Below are positions 14,201 through 23,996 of a stretch of DNA of 64,000 nucleotides, one piece after another. The position numbers were made by a program, and so were the translations under genes. The notes below the pieces were generated by a model. That model searched no databases, was not told the origin of the DNA, and saw only the letters and a list, made by a program, of their open reading frames with translations. Position 1 is the first letter of the stretch, and each line of letters starts with the position of its first letter. The DNA comes from Struthidea cinerea (Eukaryota; Chordata; Aves; Passeriformes; Corcoracidae), in the NCBI GenBank assembly GCA_013397865.1, contig VZTI01004623.1:362953-426952 (forward strand), in the 5' to 3' direction.

Positions 14201-17200
14201 CTCAGCAAGGCCAAGCACGGGCACTGCCACTCCTCTGCAAGGCTGTGGGGAGGAAGCACAAGGCCTTGGGGAATGAAACATGGGCTCACTCCCTGCCTTG
14301 AGCAGAGTGTTCTGTCTGACAAGCGGGAGCTCTGAAAAATGCATGAAAACGTGTCCTTCTGGAGCTTGTATCTCTGAGAAAGAGCAATTTAATAGCTGTA
14401 ACGAAGGGCAGGCCACCTCATCCCACAGCTGCACGAATCCTGGATAAAGCCTGCAGGCTGCTGCACCCTGGTGTGAACTTGTGCTGTTTGTGGCTGGGAA
14501 TTGCAGCTCTCTTTGGTGACTGGGAGGGTACAAGGATGAGAAAGGAGCAGTTAGAGATCAGAGCAGGACGCTGCTCTGCAGCCCCTGCGACTGGAGTGCG
14601 TGGGGCCCCTGAGCAAGGTAAAGCTGGGAGGTGTTTTGGATGGAGTCCTGCAACCTCCGTGGAATATTCCATAGGAAGCTTTTGGGAGGGAGCACTTGGC
14701 ACTGAGGCAGAGGAGGGAGCTGGGGCTGGGTCTCTTTGACGCAGCAGCAGCAGCAGCGTGTGGTTAATTAAGGAGTCCCACGTCCTAATTGGGCCGTGCA
14801 GTGTCACACCCCGGCCACAGCTCTCAGCAGTGCAGGTACAGTTCCACCATGGATCTTCCCGGCGTTTTTCCCTCGTTTTGTCTTCAGACGTGACCAAACC
14901 TCTTAAAACTCTTTTGGGGAGGCTGGGATGAATCTTCCCAAAGTAAAGCTGTCATCCCAGCCACCGCCACTGCAGGAAGGAATTTTGGGCTGAGGGGAGA
15001 GGCTGTGTTTGGCGGAGCATCTGTGCGGTTCATCAGCCTCCCTGAACCGATTTGAGGCAGGTATGAGAGGTCAGAACTGCTGAAGGACAAGCAGATTGTG
15101 TGTTTGTTAAATTATAATTATGAGTGGAAATGTTTTAATCTGCTGCTTGCCTGCCCAAGCTGTCAGACTGGCAGGGGGAGTTGTTTGGCTTGGCCTTATT
15201 GCTCTTCATTCACACAGTTTTCTTCTCTGAGCATAAGTGTAAGTAGGAAAAAGCTACTGGAAATTAAAGTCTAAAATCAGTTCTCTGGAGAAAAGCCAGA
15301 GTCCTAAAAAGCAAATTGGAAACATAAGAAACCTGAGTGCCACGCTCATCTGGAACAATAAACACTTGTTAATGAAGCAGATGGAATTCACCAAACCACA
15401 CTCCCACCCCCTTCCTGAAGGGAGGGGGACACCAAAAAACCCAGCACTGCTGGGGTTTGTTACTGTCAGGACGAGCTGGCAGAACAAGCAAGAGGCAAGA
15501 AGGAGCCAAACCCAGATACCCACGTGCTTTGGGGAGTCTGCCACGAGCTGCCAACATGGGCCAGGCTTTTCCCACCCTTCCCAATCCCTGGCTGGTTGCT
15601 GAGGGCTGGTAATGGGATTTGTGTGAGTCTGACCACAGGCTTACCTGGAATAGGTGGTTTGAGAGACCTCTGAGCTGTCAGGTTTAGTAGTGGAGGCGTT
15701 GTTGGGGGTGGATCTCACAGATCCTGTTGCTGATTGCCTTTGGTCACTTTGTGCTGAGTAATTTCAGACCCTGGTGGGGCTTTCTGGGGGGAGATGCTTC
15801 TGCTCTGCTCCCTCAGCCTGGCTGAGGAGCTCCAGCTGGCTCAGATGGATTTACACCATTATTTTCTGAAGCCCTGCTTCTGCCTTCCCTGCCTACAGGC
15901 AGCTCCAGACCCAGTCCTCTCCCAAGGAATAACTGGAAAGCAGTGGCTCACGTTTGGCCTTTCAGCCCATTGCAGTTTTCTCTTGCACTGTAGGAGCTTC
16001 CTGTGGTGCAGAGATCTCTGCGTGGAGCAGCAGATCTCTCTTTGATCAGGAAGAGGAACCACAAATCTCTTTCTCCAGGAAAGAACTCAATTTCCATGGA
16101 TTGCTTGGCTGCATTAAAGCTCCTTTAAAGTAATTAGAGGGAGCCCACTGGGGCTGCGTGGTTGAGCTCATCCCCATTCCCCTGATTCCTGCCTAGAACC
16201 AGGAGCTGCCTTAATACACATTTAGACTCAAACAGCGGCAGATTTTTTCCGGAGTCTTAAAAATAATCCACGGGAATTCCACACTGATTTTCCTGAGTGT
16301 CTTAAATGCCCTTATTGTCCCTCTGTATAATATCAGAGCCCTGCAGGGACCTGGATTAGTGGCTGGCTGCAGGCAGGGCATGGCTGGAGCTCCTGTGGGA
16401 GCTTTGCGGGCAGGAGTGGGCACGGAGCATCCCAGGGAGCAGCTCTGTCTCCTCAGCCCTGCACCAAGCCCAGCACTCGAGGCTCTGGATGTTTTCCTTT
16501 GCTTCCACGACACTTGGACGAAGAGCAGGGCCTCCCACCGTGCCAGAATTCCGGTCTCCTGGGTCAGGTGAACCTCACAGGCAGCAGAAATTTCCTTCTG
16601 AATGGATGCTTTATTTCTGAAGCAGCTTGGAATGAGAGGACGTTTCCCTCCCCTGCCTGCCCAGGGAGTTCACTTCAGCTGCTTTTAAGGAAGTGAACCA
16701 CAGGCAGATTTTTGTCTGGAATGTACCTGATTGCTTCCCACCTCTGAAACCCTTTTTATTTCAATGAAACCCTTTTTATTTTAATGAAACACTAATTGTG
16801 CCTTTGCCACTTCCATCGTTGTAGGCTTGAATTGCTGTGAGGGGGTTTAGGGCTTGGAACATACGAACGTGCCTTCCATGTAGGGATGAGGGAAAGGATG
16901 AACGTGCAACATCCTTAAGTTTAGGGGTTCCCTTTTGAATGTTCCTGCTTCCAACCCTCTGCTGCCTGAAGAAGGAGCACGTTATCCTCTTCATGCTCTG
17001 GTTTATGACAGGTTTAAACTGCTGGCTGCTCACCTGAGCCCAGGTGTTCAGTGAACTGTTGTTTATTCCCTTCTGTCTCGTAGAGTGTGAGCCCATAGAG
17101 GCCATAGCCAAGTTTGACTACCTGGGCAGGACTGCACGGGAGCTGTCCTTTAAGAAAGGAGCCTCTCTGCTGCTCTACCAGCGCGCCTCGGATGACTGGT

Positions 17201-20200
17201 GGGAGGGACGGCACAACGGCATCGACGGCCTCATCCCTCATCAGTACATCGTCGTGCAGGACACGTACGTGACCCCCTGCAGCCTGGGCTGGCTCAAAAA
17301 TCACCTTGGGATGGGGGTTTGTGGCCACACGCTGGGGGAGAGTCCATCTTTTCATGATCTGGTACGCAGGGGAGCTCTGAGAGGTGGAGGGGTGATACAA
17401 GAATTGTTCTGGTGCCTGGTAAAGGGGCAGAGCTGGGATCTCCAGGGTGCTCACGGGAATCGGGCGCTCGGGAGGAGGGGGGTTTTCCTCAAGGAGTGAT
17501 AGGACGAGGGGGATTGGCCTTAAGCTGAAGGAGAGTAGGTTTAGATTGGGTGTGTGGGAAGAAACTCCTGGCTGTGAGGGTGGGGAGGCCCTGGCACAGG
17601 CTGCCCAGAGCAGCTGAGGCTGGCCCATCCTTGGAAGTGTCCAAGGCCAGGCTGGACGGGGCTTGGAGCAGCCTGGGATAGTGGAAGGTGTCCCTGTCCA
17701 TGGCAGGGGGTGGAACTGGATGATTAAGATCCGTCCCAACCAATCCTTCGATGATTTGAAGGATACGTGATGGTTCTCAAGGCCCTCACACCGTGCTGCT
17801 GCCCTGTGTGACCATTTGCACAGTGCTGTGCTGGAAATTCAGCGCTGCTGCTCCTGTTTTGGTTGTGATGCCCTCCCCTCCTCCTTCCTAGTGAGGATGG
17901 GATGTCAGAAAGGTCCAGTCCGAAGTCGGAAATAGAAATAAATTCTGAGCCACCGGAGGAAAAAGTGACAGCCAGAGCTGGTGCCAGCTGCCCGAGCGGG
18001 GGCCACGTCGCAGATATTTACCTTGCAAACATCAACAAGTAAGAGCAGCCTTGCATTGTTTTCCCTGACTGTCAAGAGCTTGGTGATGAGTCCAGTGAAA
18101 TGTTTCCTTCCCTGAAAAAGGTTCATTAACGAGCACTGCCACCATTTTCCTCTGCTTCCCCCTCTTTTAACTCACTCACGTTTTGCTGTCCCCTCTCTGT
18201 CACCGGCGTGGCCATCGCTCATTTGAAACCCCACTGGCTTCCCTTCCCTGTCCCCAAGGTGCCATCTGGTCCTGTTTTCCCGAATATGCCCTATTTTGTG
18301 CGCTGAGCAGACAGAGGAAGGGAGGGGGGAGTGCTGGGATGAGCTCTCGTGTCGTTGTCCCCATCCGTCGTCGTGTTCTGTGATCTGTCGCGTCTCCTGC
18401 ACATCCTCCACGTTCTGTTCCATGGGGTGGGGGACAGTTCCTGCAGGGAGTGGTGTCCCAGTTTGTGATAAATGCCATCCCTGCAGTCCCACCAGCTGGC
18501 ACTGCCTGCAGCACTGCTTTGTTCCTGCAGCACTTCTCACCTCGGGTTACTAACCATATGCTTGCAGTGGAACAGCACAACCCCCTGTTGCTCTAACCTT
18601 GCCTCCTCCACCAGAAATTGTTGCTTTAGCCAGCACTCAGCATAATAAAAAGCTGGAGAATCAAGCTAGTAGCAGACTAAATTCCATGATCTGTTAAATA
18701 ATTTTTCTAGACAGGCTTATCCCCCCCTATACTTCTGATTATTTCCCCAGTGTTAAAAACCCCACCTCTCTCCGTTGTGCAGTGAAGGTATTATGGGATA
18801 ATTGCAGCTTGATGGGAGGGGATGTTCTTAACCTTCAGTTAATTTAACACAATGTAGTCTGTGAAGGCATTAACACAAATGCATCCTTTTGAAAGGTTTG
18901 GACCTGCTCGTGGCCTAGAGAGCCTGGTCCTTCCTTGTGGGATTCAGCAGAGCTCCACTGATATCTGGGAAGCCGTGTTAATCTGCGTCAGCTTGGGATC
19001 TGGGCTTTCTTTATGATATTTGCTGTCTGAGCCACTGGAGTGGCCGTTCTGCCAGTCACGGAGAGATTTGTGTAATGACAGACCTGTGCTGGAGCTCCAC
19101 CATCTGCTGGCCTTGGTAGACTTGTGTGTGGTGGTTTTTAGAAGCCTGGGGAATGTCCACTCCAGTTTTTGGGGTTTTTTCCCTTTACTAGGGAACCTGA
19201 TATTTAGCAACAGTAGCATAAGACTCATTTTGTTGTTTTTTCTTTAGGAATGAATCTTCTGACCTATGTGTGAACAGACTTGAGCAAAATTAAATCAGAT
19301 GGTTTCGCAATGACAGTTGTGCCACCCACTGAATTATTATTTGGATGCCAAAATCCTACTGGAGTTAACACTTTCTTGCAGTTATTCATGGGGCTGGTGC
19401 TATATATAAATGGATCCTTCCCTGTATAATGGATGCCAAGCTTCAGACCTATGGCATAAAGTATTCTGCTGCATTGGCCTGCCCATGATTTGAGTGGAAT
19501 CGTGCTGTCAGACCTCATGGTGCTGGGGTAGAAACTAAATTCTCTGGACCAGTTCATCCATTTGACATCATCCCTTTGGTTTATCTGTAGCCCTGCATAG
19601 ATAATGCCTTGTGGTCCTGCCAAAGCCATGAGAAAGAACCATCTCTTACCACCAGCAAACATTGGAAATGATCATTCACCCCAAACTGGGGGTCTTTGCT
19701 TGCTGATCTCTGAAAATAATAACTTGATGCCTTGGGCCAGGAGCTTAGTAGACTTATACTGTGTCCTCCAGTCAAAGATTGTAGCTCTGCTCTTGGAATG
19801 TAATAAAAACACATCATCAAAACCTGTCGATGGCACAGAGGGTTTGTTTTTTTTTTTTGTTCCAGTATAAATTCTTCTCCTCTTGACCAAGTTAATCACG
19901 TTCCACCCAAGTTTTCTGGTTTTGCTATGAATGTGCACAGCTGCCAGGACTCAGTTTTGTGTTAGAAGCGTGAAACTGGAATGATTTCTAATTTATAATT
20001 ATTTCACTGTACCGCAATCACTCCTAAACCCCTGGGTCTGTTTGTAATCTGGGTACCTCTGTGTCTCTTCCCATTGTCCTGTGTGTTGTTTTGGGGGGAT
20101 ATCTTCAAATGACAGCCCTGTACCTGCTTGTATTGACTTGTTTTGCTTTTGTGACTGAAGGCAAAGAAAGAAACCAGAGTCAGGCAGCATCAGAAGAGCG

Positions 20201-22581
20201 TTCCGTCAAAGTGACAGCCACGGCCTAGGTAGTTCCCTGGCAGAACCAGCCTCCCCCGGAGCCATAGCCGGTTCCAGGCCCTCATCTCAGCCCATTATGA
20301 GCCAAAGTCTTCCCAAGGAGGTTCCAGACAAATGCTCCATCAGTGGCCACGGCAGCCTCAATTCTATCAGCCGGCACTCGTCGCTGAAGAGCAGGATGGA
20401 CAGCCCGCAGATCCGCAAAGCTGTCACGGCAGGGAGGTCCAAGAGCTTCAACAACCACCGGCCCATGGACCCCGAGGTCATTGCACAGGTGAGCAGCAGC
20501 CTTCTGCTGGAGAGGTTTGCTTGGGAAGCTTGGAGGGTGTGGGATGTAAGAGGTGCTCGAGTGCCAGGGTTCAGTGTGTGATCAGAAACCAGCTCTGAAC
20601 GCAACCCTGCTGGTTTTCAGGAGTTATTTACACCAGGGCCTTGAAGTCAGGGCTGGCTACGAAAGATGTGAAGTTACAGATTTCCCTCTTCCGCGAGGGC
20701 TCTTCCCTGCTGGATGTGCCTGGACCTGCGTTTGTCTGTACCCGCTGTTGGCAGGATGGGATGGATGGATCTGTCTGAAGCCAAGGAATGCTCCGGGCTC
20801 CGATTACAAAGCCAGCCCTGGGAGACCTGACTGCTCTGCCTGGCTCGGGGCTCTGCAGGTTCCTAAGGAGCTGGGGGGAAATACGTGAAAATTAAACAGA
20901 ATTTTTATTGACAAAACAGCAACTCCACATAATAAATAAGGGGCCCATTAAAACCCGACGGGTTTAATCCTGATGGGAGTTTGTGTTTTGCCATTTGAGT
21001 ACCTTCAGCCCGTTTGTTACAGTGGAACTGTAGTGTTCAGCTCCTGTTGTCTTCATGTTTCCCTGTCCTTCCGAGGCTTTGGTTGATATAAATCAGATTC
21101 TTTGTTTTTTCAATTAGGCTCTGACTGAAGTTGTTCTGTCTCCTCTCCCTGCCAGAACCTTCACTCCTTTGTTTCACTGGAGAAGAGTCTGGGGACAAAA
21201 AGGAAAGAGGAGGGGAAAATAAATAAAAAAGAGGAGGGAGAAAAGGCCAAGCTGGGTTAAATCAGTGTTTTCCCCTGTAGTATCTGCTCCAACACCATCC
21301 AATAACCATCTCACATATTTCCCCAACTTCATAACAAAAATCTGCCTGGCCTCAAGATAGAGTGGGAGGTGTCAGATTTCTGCCTCTGCTTTCTTCCACC
21401 ATTCCTTGACTGATTTACCTTCCCCACCCCCTGAAAAACCTCCGAGGAGGCTGGAAAGCTGTAGCCAAAAGTGTGAGTCACAGCCAGGCTGAGCTCTCCT
21501 GCTCCCCAGGGAGTTCTGTGCACCACTGGACTCTCCAGTAGACAACGAGTAGGTCCTGGGACAAAACCCCCGTGTTTTCAGCTCAAAAGTTCTCTTTATA
21601 TTTATTTGTTACTAACTGTAATATTTTTTAAGAGGAAGGAGAAGGGCCAGTTTGGGTTTCTATACGTGTTTCTGACATCTTCTGTGTTTTCTAAAACGTT
21701 AGAATTTTGAGTCCTGTGAAATACATTTCTGGGAACAGCTCAGACAGCAGGAAAACCAATGAGGCAGCGAGAGCCCACGAGGATTTCAGCATTCGGTGTG
21801 TGGCCCATCAGCCAGAGTGAAAGCCATCAGTGCTCCCTTCAGGAATTTACTCTCCTGAACCCCACGTGCCAAATAAACTGCAAGAATGGGCACCAATGCT
21901 TTGGTTTCTGTTCACTGCTGCAGTCTGGGGCTCTACTTTGAAGCCTGGGCAGCATCAGGAGCAGTGAAGGACCAGATTAGCATCAAGGCAGTGCTAGCAA
22001 TTATTTTGCTCCCCGTTGCTGGAAAGTGTCAGTGATTATTGGCTGCAGGATGCGGTGCTGCACGGTTTGGGCCTTGACCCGAGGTTGATTCGAGTGCCGG
22101 TGTTTAGAAAACAAAAACGTGCTCCAAATCTGGCTTTTATCTGGTTATTTGTGTGTCTGGGCTGTGCCTTCACCGGGCTCCTCTGCTGTGCTTGCAGGAC
22201 ATTGAAGCCACCATGAACTCAGCCCTGAACGAGCTGCGGGAGCTGGAGAGGCAGAGCAGCGTCAAGCACACGCCCGACGTCGTCCTCGACACCCTGGAGC
22301 CCCTGAAAACGTCCCCGGTGGTGGCCCCCACCTCGGAGCCCTCCAGCCCCCTGCACACCCAGCTCCTCAAGGACACTGAGCCCCCGTTCCAGCGCAGTGC
22401 CAGCACGGCCGGGGACATTCCCTGCACCTTCCGGCCGGTCAAGTCCGTCAAAATGGCCACGCAGGTGAAGCCCCCGGCCACGCGGCCCAAGCCCACGGTG
22501 TTCCCCAAAAGCAGCGCCACCAGCCCCGGCGTGGCCTCCTCTGCACCTCAGCAGCCCCCTGACAAGTCCTGTACTGTCTGA
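2183..22581 (+). CDS. SRGAP2: SRGAP2, SLIT-ROBO Rho GTPase-activating protein 2 (3' half, 12 exons)
   Basis: srGAP2 is a cytoplasmic, membrane-associated protein with F-BAR, RhoGAP and SH3 domains. It bends membranes and inactivates Rac1 in neurite and spine morphogenesis. Twelve coding exons are visible: 2183-2210, 3954-3978, 4632-4692, 5957-6034, 7807-7941, 9173-9278, 9859-10083, 13049-13128, 17084-17264, 17892-18038, 20161-20488, 22198-22581. They total 1,778 nt (about 592 codons), and every junction is GT-AG and phase-consistent. Translated pieces match remembered human SRGAP2 almost residue for residue, including RhoGAP EGIFRVSGS and NLAICFGP, SH3 ASDDWWEGRHNG and GLIPHQYI, and the C-terminal end DKSCTV. 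The F-BAR exons lie left of the window. The close match favours SRGAP2 over SRGAP1 or SRGAP3, and the neighbouring IKBKE and RASSF5 fit the human order. Confidence 0.96.
2320..2486 (-). mobile_element. CR1 LINE 3'-end fragment
   Basis: It begins with two AATCACAGAAT units, then the antisense CR1 tail (GGAATGGTTTGGGTGGGAAG) and CTGCTCCAAGCCCCGTCCAG, ending at CCAGGGATGGGGCAG. The order of blocks shows reverse orientation. It lies in the intron after the 28-nt exon. Confidence 0.85.
3954..3978 (+). CDS. SRGAP2: SRGAP2 exon, 25-nt micro-exon (RRSSTVRKQ)
   Basis: After the acceptor tggcag, the first G completes the split Arg codon. The frame then reads RSSTVRKQ up to the donor gtaatt. It matches human ARRSSTVRKQ. 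Its 25 nt are not divisible by three, so skipping it alone would break the frame. Confidence 0.88.
4632..4692 (+). CDS. SRGAP2: SRGAP2 exon, start of the RhoGAP domain
   Basis: It encodes DSSQAIPLVVESCIRFISRH plus one base of Gly, between the acceptor gggcag and the donor gtgagt. This is the first helix of the RhoGAP fold. Confidence 0.93.
5957..6034 (+). CDS. SRGAP2: SRGAP2 exon with the RhoGAP arginine finger
   Basis: It encodes LQHEGIFRVSGS and then QVEVNDIKNAFER. The Arg in GIFRVSG is the catalytic arginine finger of RhoGAP domains. Acceptor cttacag, donor gtaagg. Confidence 0.95.
7807..7941 (+). CDS. SRGAP2: SRGAP2 exon, RhoGAP core
   Basis: It encodes GEDPLAGDQNDHDMDSIAGV and then LKLYFRGLEHPLFPKDIF, ending at IACV. 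The LKLYFRGLEHPLF block is the conserved RhoGAP motif around the second helix. Acceptor ccaaag, donor gtaagt. Confidence 0.95.
9173..9278 (+). CDS. SRGAP2: SRGAP2 exon, RhoGAP core
   Basis: It encodes MDNLQERALHVRKVLLNLPK and then TTLIVMRYLFAFLN. There are small substitutions relative to human (VRKVLLNL for IRKVLLVL). Acceptor cttccag, donor gtgagt. Confidence 0.95.
9328..9535 (-). mobile_element. CR1 LINE 3'-end fragment
   Basis: The antisense CR1 blocks appear in order: TGGAATTGTTGAGGCTGGA, GGCTCCAAGCCCCATCCAG, CAGCCACAGCTTCTCTGGGC, CAGGGCCTCCCCACCCTCAC and CTCTTTCAGTTTAAA. It starts only about 50 nt after the donor of the preceding SRGAP2 exon. Confidence 0.88.
9787..9814 (+). repeat. (GGT/GAT)n microsatellite
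   Basis: A short run of GGTGATGGTGGTGGTGGTGATGAT type triplets lies in the SRGAP2 intron, just upstream of the exon at 9859. Confidence 0.6.
9859..10083 (+). CDS. SRGAP2: SRGAP2 exon, end of the RhoGAP domain
   Basis: It encodes LSQFSEENMMDPYNLAICFG and then PTLMSVPEGHDQVSCQAHV, ending EDY plus two bases of Cys. NLAICFGP is the conserved RhoGAP Asn motif. The long poly-T acceptor ends in gcag; the donor is gtatga. Confidence 0.95.
10084..13048 (+). other. SRGAP2 intron
   Basis: A roughly 3-kb intron holding the CR1 piece at 11247-11545 and a GGCAGGGCAGGCAGG-type simple repeat near 12235-12262. No exon or RNA gene was seen. Confidence 0.7.
11247..11545 (-). mobile_element. CR1 LINE fragment, divergent subfamily
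   Basis: The antisense CR1 tail starts GAGCTGGAAGGGACCCACAG and GATCATCCAGTCCAA. The interior, with AACAACCCCACCCTGGGCAT and GGGAAGAACCTTTCCCTGAT, belongs to a different CR1 subfamily from the copies at 2320 and 9328. Confidence 0.8.
13049..13128 (+). CDS. SRGAP2: SRGAP2 exon, RhoGAP-SH3 linker
   Basis: It encodes CESPHGDRALTEDSAQDVTA and then EHHTSDD. The first half (GDRALTEDSA) differs from human (GETTSVEDST), while the second half is identical, as expected for a disordered linker. Acceptor gttgcag, donor gtatgg. Confidence 0.92.
13129..17083 (+). other. SRGAP2 intron
   Basis: About 4 kb between the linker exon and the SH3 exon. The only local structure seen is a 20-bp direct duplication at 16745-16790 (TGAAACCCTTTTTATTT type unit). 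No mobile element or exon was recognised. Confidence 0.65.
16745..16790 (+). repeat. Two-copy tandem duplication, about 20 bp unit
   Basis: TGAAACCCTTTTTATTTCAA is followed directly by a near-identical copy ending TTTAATGAAAC. Confidence 0.6.
17084..17264 (+). CDS. SRGAP2: SRGAP2 exon encoding the SH3 domain
   Basis: It encodes ECEPIEAIAKFDYLGRTARE, then the acidic and RT-loop segment LSFKKGASLLLYQRA, then the ligand-groove SDDWWEGR and GLIPHQYIVVQD. One exon thus carries the whole SH3 domain. Acceptor tcgtag, donor gtacgt. Confidence 0.96.
17515..17760 (+). mobile_element. CR1 LINE 3'-end fragment
   Basis: Sense-orientation CR1 blocks run GGTTTAGATTGGGTGTGTGG, GTGGGGAGGCCCTGGCACAG, GACGGGGCTTGGAGCAGCCT and GATAGTGGAAGGTGTCCCTG, ending CAACCAATCCTTCGATGATT. 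It lies between the SH3 exon and the next SRGAP2 exon. Confidence 0.88.
17892..18038 (+). CDS. SRGAP2: SRGAP2 exon, post-SH3 tail
   Basis: It encodes EDGMSERSSPKSEIEINSEP and then PEEKVTARAGASCPSGGHVA, ending DIYLANIN plus AA of Lys. The region is Ser/Pro-rich and disordered. Acceptor tcctag, donor gtaaga. Confidence 0.94.
19248..19830 (+). CDS. Candidate alternative 3'-terminal exon of SRGAP2
   Basis: A strong acceptor (TTTTGTTGTTTTTTCTTTAG) ends at 19247. The donor at 18038 leaves AA of a Lys codon, and the first base here is G, so the frame joins in phase and reads NESSDLCVNRLEQN to TAA at 19291-19293. AATAAA follows at 19802-19807, with a GTTTGTTTTTTTTT U-rich stretch downstream, as expected at a cleavage site. 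If used, the product would keep F-BAR, RhoGAP and SH3 but lose about 236 C-terminal residues. Splice, phase and signal are seen directly; use of the exon is inference, and phase agreement alone has a one-in-three chance. Confidence 0.3.
19264..19950 (-). pseudogene. Interrupted antisense reading frame, unidentified
   Basis: On the minus strand one frame is open for about 225 codons from 19950 down to 19264, with a single in-frame TGA at 19672-19674, in DNA that is not GC-rich. The second part starts with ATG at 19660-19662 and reads MFAGGKRWFFLMALAGPQG, then IIYAG. A second RILYAIG motif follows about 48 residues later. The segment just before the ATG reads NDHFQC in a neighbouring frame. The W/F-x-FAGG and G-I-I-Y-A pattern with about 47-residue spacing loosely recalls tachylectin-2 type beta-propeller repeats. 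That resemblance is from memory and weak. The frame could be a decayed retrocopy or chance. Confidence 0.25.
19802..19807 (+). terminator. AATAAA polyadenylation signal (candidate terminal exon)
   Basis: A canonical hexamer followed about 35 nt later by a T-rich run. It would end the candidate alternative SRGAP2 exon. Confidence 0.35.
20161..20488 (+). CDS. SRGAP2: SRGAP2 exon, Ser-rich C-terminal tail
   Basis: It encodes QRKKPESGSIRRAFRQSDSH, then a less conserved part, then MSQSLPKEVPDKCSISGHGS and FNNHRPMDPEVIAQ. It is low complexity and rich in Ser, as in the mammalian protein. Acceptor actgaag, donor gtgagc. Confidence 0.94.
20489..22197 (+). other. SRGAP2 last intron
   Basis: About 1.7 kb. 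No mobile element, exon or RNA gene recognised. Confidence 0.65.
22198..22581 (+). CDS. SRGAP2: SRGAP2 last coding exon and stop
   Basis: It encodes DIEATMNSALNELRELERQS, with a short coiled-coil look, then a Pro-rich tail (TSPVVAPTSEPSSPLH, ATRPKPTVFPK) ending DKSCTV. The stop TGA is at 22579-22581. The acceptor is cttgcag. The C-terminal SCTV resembles a class I PDZ ligand; that function is inference. Confidence 0.96.
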   Translation, partial: DIEATMNSALNELRELERQSSVKHTPDVVLDTLEPLKTSPVVAPTSEPSSPLHTQLLKDTEPPFQRSASTAGDIPCTFRPVKSVKMATQVKPPATRPKPTVFPKSSATSPGVASSAPQQPPDKSCTV

Positions 22582-22646
22582 TAAACCCCATGCTGCTCTC
22601 TGGGTACAACTCCTGCTGTTCCAGATGAAGAGACTCTGTCAAAGAC

Positions 22647-22652
22647 ATTAAA
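22647..22652 (+). terminator. ATTAAA, possible proximal poly(A) signal of SRGAP2
   Basis: The common variant hexamer, 66 nt after the stop codon. It could give a very short 3'UTR form. Confidence 0.3.
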
Positions 22653-23030
22653 ATTCCTATTGAACGAATCCTTGGACTGAAGGTCGGTTGTGAACTGCTG
22701 CTCGCTGCTGGGAGCTCCTGAGCGGCGACAGCCTCGTCCCTCGTCCCCAGGACGGCTCCTGCCACGCTTGGGAAACCCCCAATCCACGATCCACTGTGAA
22801 GCTGAGCAGGAAAACACCAAGGGACGAGTTGGATTTTGGTTTCGATGCCTTGTTCAAGTGTTCGGCCGCTGGAAGGAACATTTGGTGGTGTCCTGTTTTC
22901 GGATACTGGTGTAGTGACTTCTGTATTCTGTGTTTCATTTATCACAGGGAAACAATAGGATAGATTTTAGTCTATTGCATGTTTTGGTGCCACTGGTTAT
23001 GTGGAGCTTGGACATGCCTGTTTCTTGTGC

Positions 23031-23064
23031 ATTATTATTATTATAATTATTGTTATTATTATTC
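23031..23064 (+). repeat. (ATT)n microsatellite in the SRGAP2 3'UTR
   Basis: An imperfect ATT/GTT/AAT triplet run of about 34 nt. Confidence 0.7.
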
Positions 23065-23990
23065 CGTCGCCCGCTGGTGCCACGGTGGTTAAGGGTCTGT
23101 CTCAACTTCCATCCCATCCTCTGGTTTTGTTTGTTTGCTCCCCATTCCTCCCCCTCAGGGCCAAAGCCCTTGGCCATCCAGCCTCATGCTTTAGTTGTCA
23201 TGGAAAAAAATAGTTTACTCTGGGACACTCTTAGATTTTGTGGAGTTCTACGTAGAATGTGTCTGTGCAAATATAAACAAACATGTTCCTGAGGTCTGGG
23301 AGCACAAGAAGGAGCCCACTTGTTGCTAATGGACAATCTTCACTGGTTTCCCCCTTTGCTCTCCCATATTTAAAAGCAGCTTTATTGTTTCCAGTGTCAT
23401 TTTCAGCCCCTGGGCTCTGATGGGGTGTTTGGTCTCGGGAGACTGAATGTAAAAAAACCAAACAAGATAATTTTGAAAACAAGCATCCTCTGACGGGAGC
23501 CCGTTCCCCACACACACTCCTGGTTTGCCCGTGCCTCAGGACGGATCCTGACCCGAATCCCAGCGCCAAGCACTGTAAAAACTTCGCTCAGGAGTTCTCA
23601 AGCTCCCTGCCTTGTCCCTCTCTGCTTCGGGCCGGTGCCTGTGACCGCTGGGAGCTGCTCTGGGGATCTCTGCTCTTATAGAGCAGTGCAGGGAGCGCTG
23701 CTGGGGACAGGGATGTGACAGCATGTGGCCTCTGGAGTGGCTTCCCTCGTGCTCCCTGGCATGCCTGCTCCATGTAGGACTGACCTGTGAATGAGCTCTT
23801 TGGTATCATTTGTATTTATCTGTAGCCAGCAGCATCCACGGACTCTTTTGTACTCCCCTGGGAACTCTCCACAGTGCCCACATTTATTTAATTTAATAAT
23901 TAAAAGGCACGTGCCACTTAGGAGTGGAGACTGGCTGACCCTCAGCATTTCCGGGATTTCAAACGAGCTGCACATCTTAGGCTTCCATCA

Positions 23991-23996
23991 AATAAA
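23991..23996 (+). terminator. AATAAA, possible internal poly(A) signal of SRGAP2
   Basis: A canonical hexamer 1.4 kb into the 3'UTR. It would give an intermediate transcript form if used. Confidence 0.35.

Larger units (their letters stand above)
18039..20160 (+). other. SRGAP2 intron with a candidate alternative terminal exon
   Basis: This 2.1-kb intron is not CR1-derived as far as I can see. Its second half (19248-19950) holds a possible alternative 3' exon on + and a long interrupted reading frame on -, both listed separately. The stretch 18590-18900 is AT-rich and shows no element I recognise. Confidence 0.6.

Noticed and set aside
13667..14533. 288-codon open frame on -, in an SRGAP2 intron
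   Set aside because: No recognisable motif, no splice or promoter context, and low-complexity Ser/Pro/Gly composition typical of chance frames.
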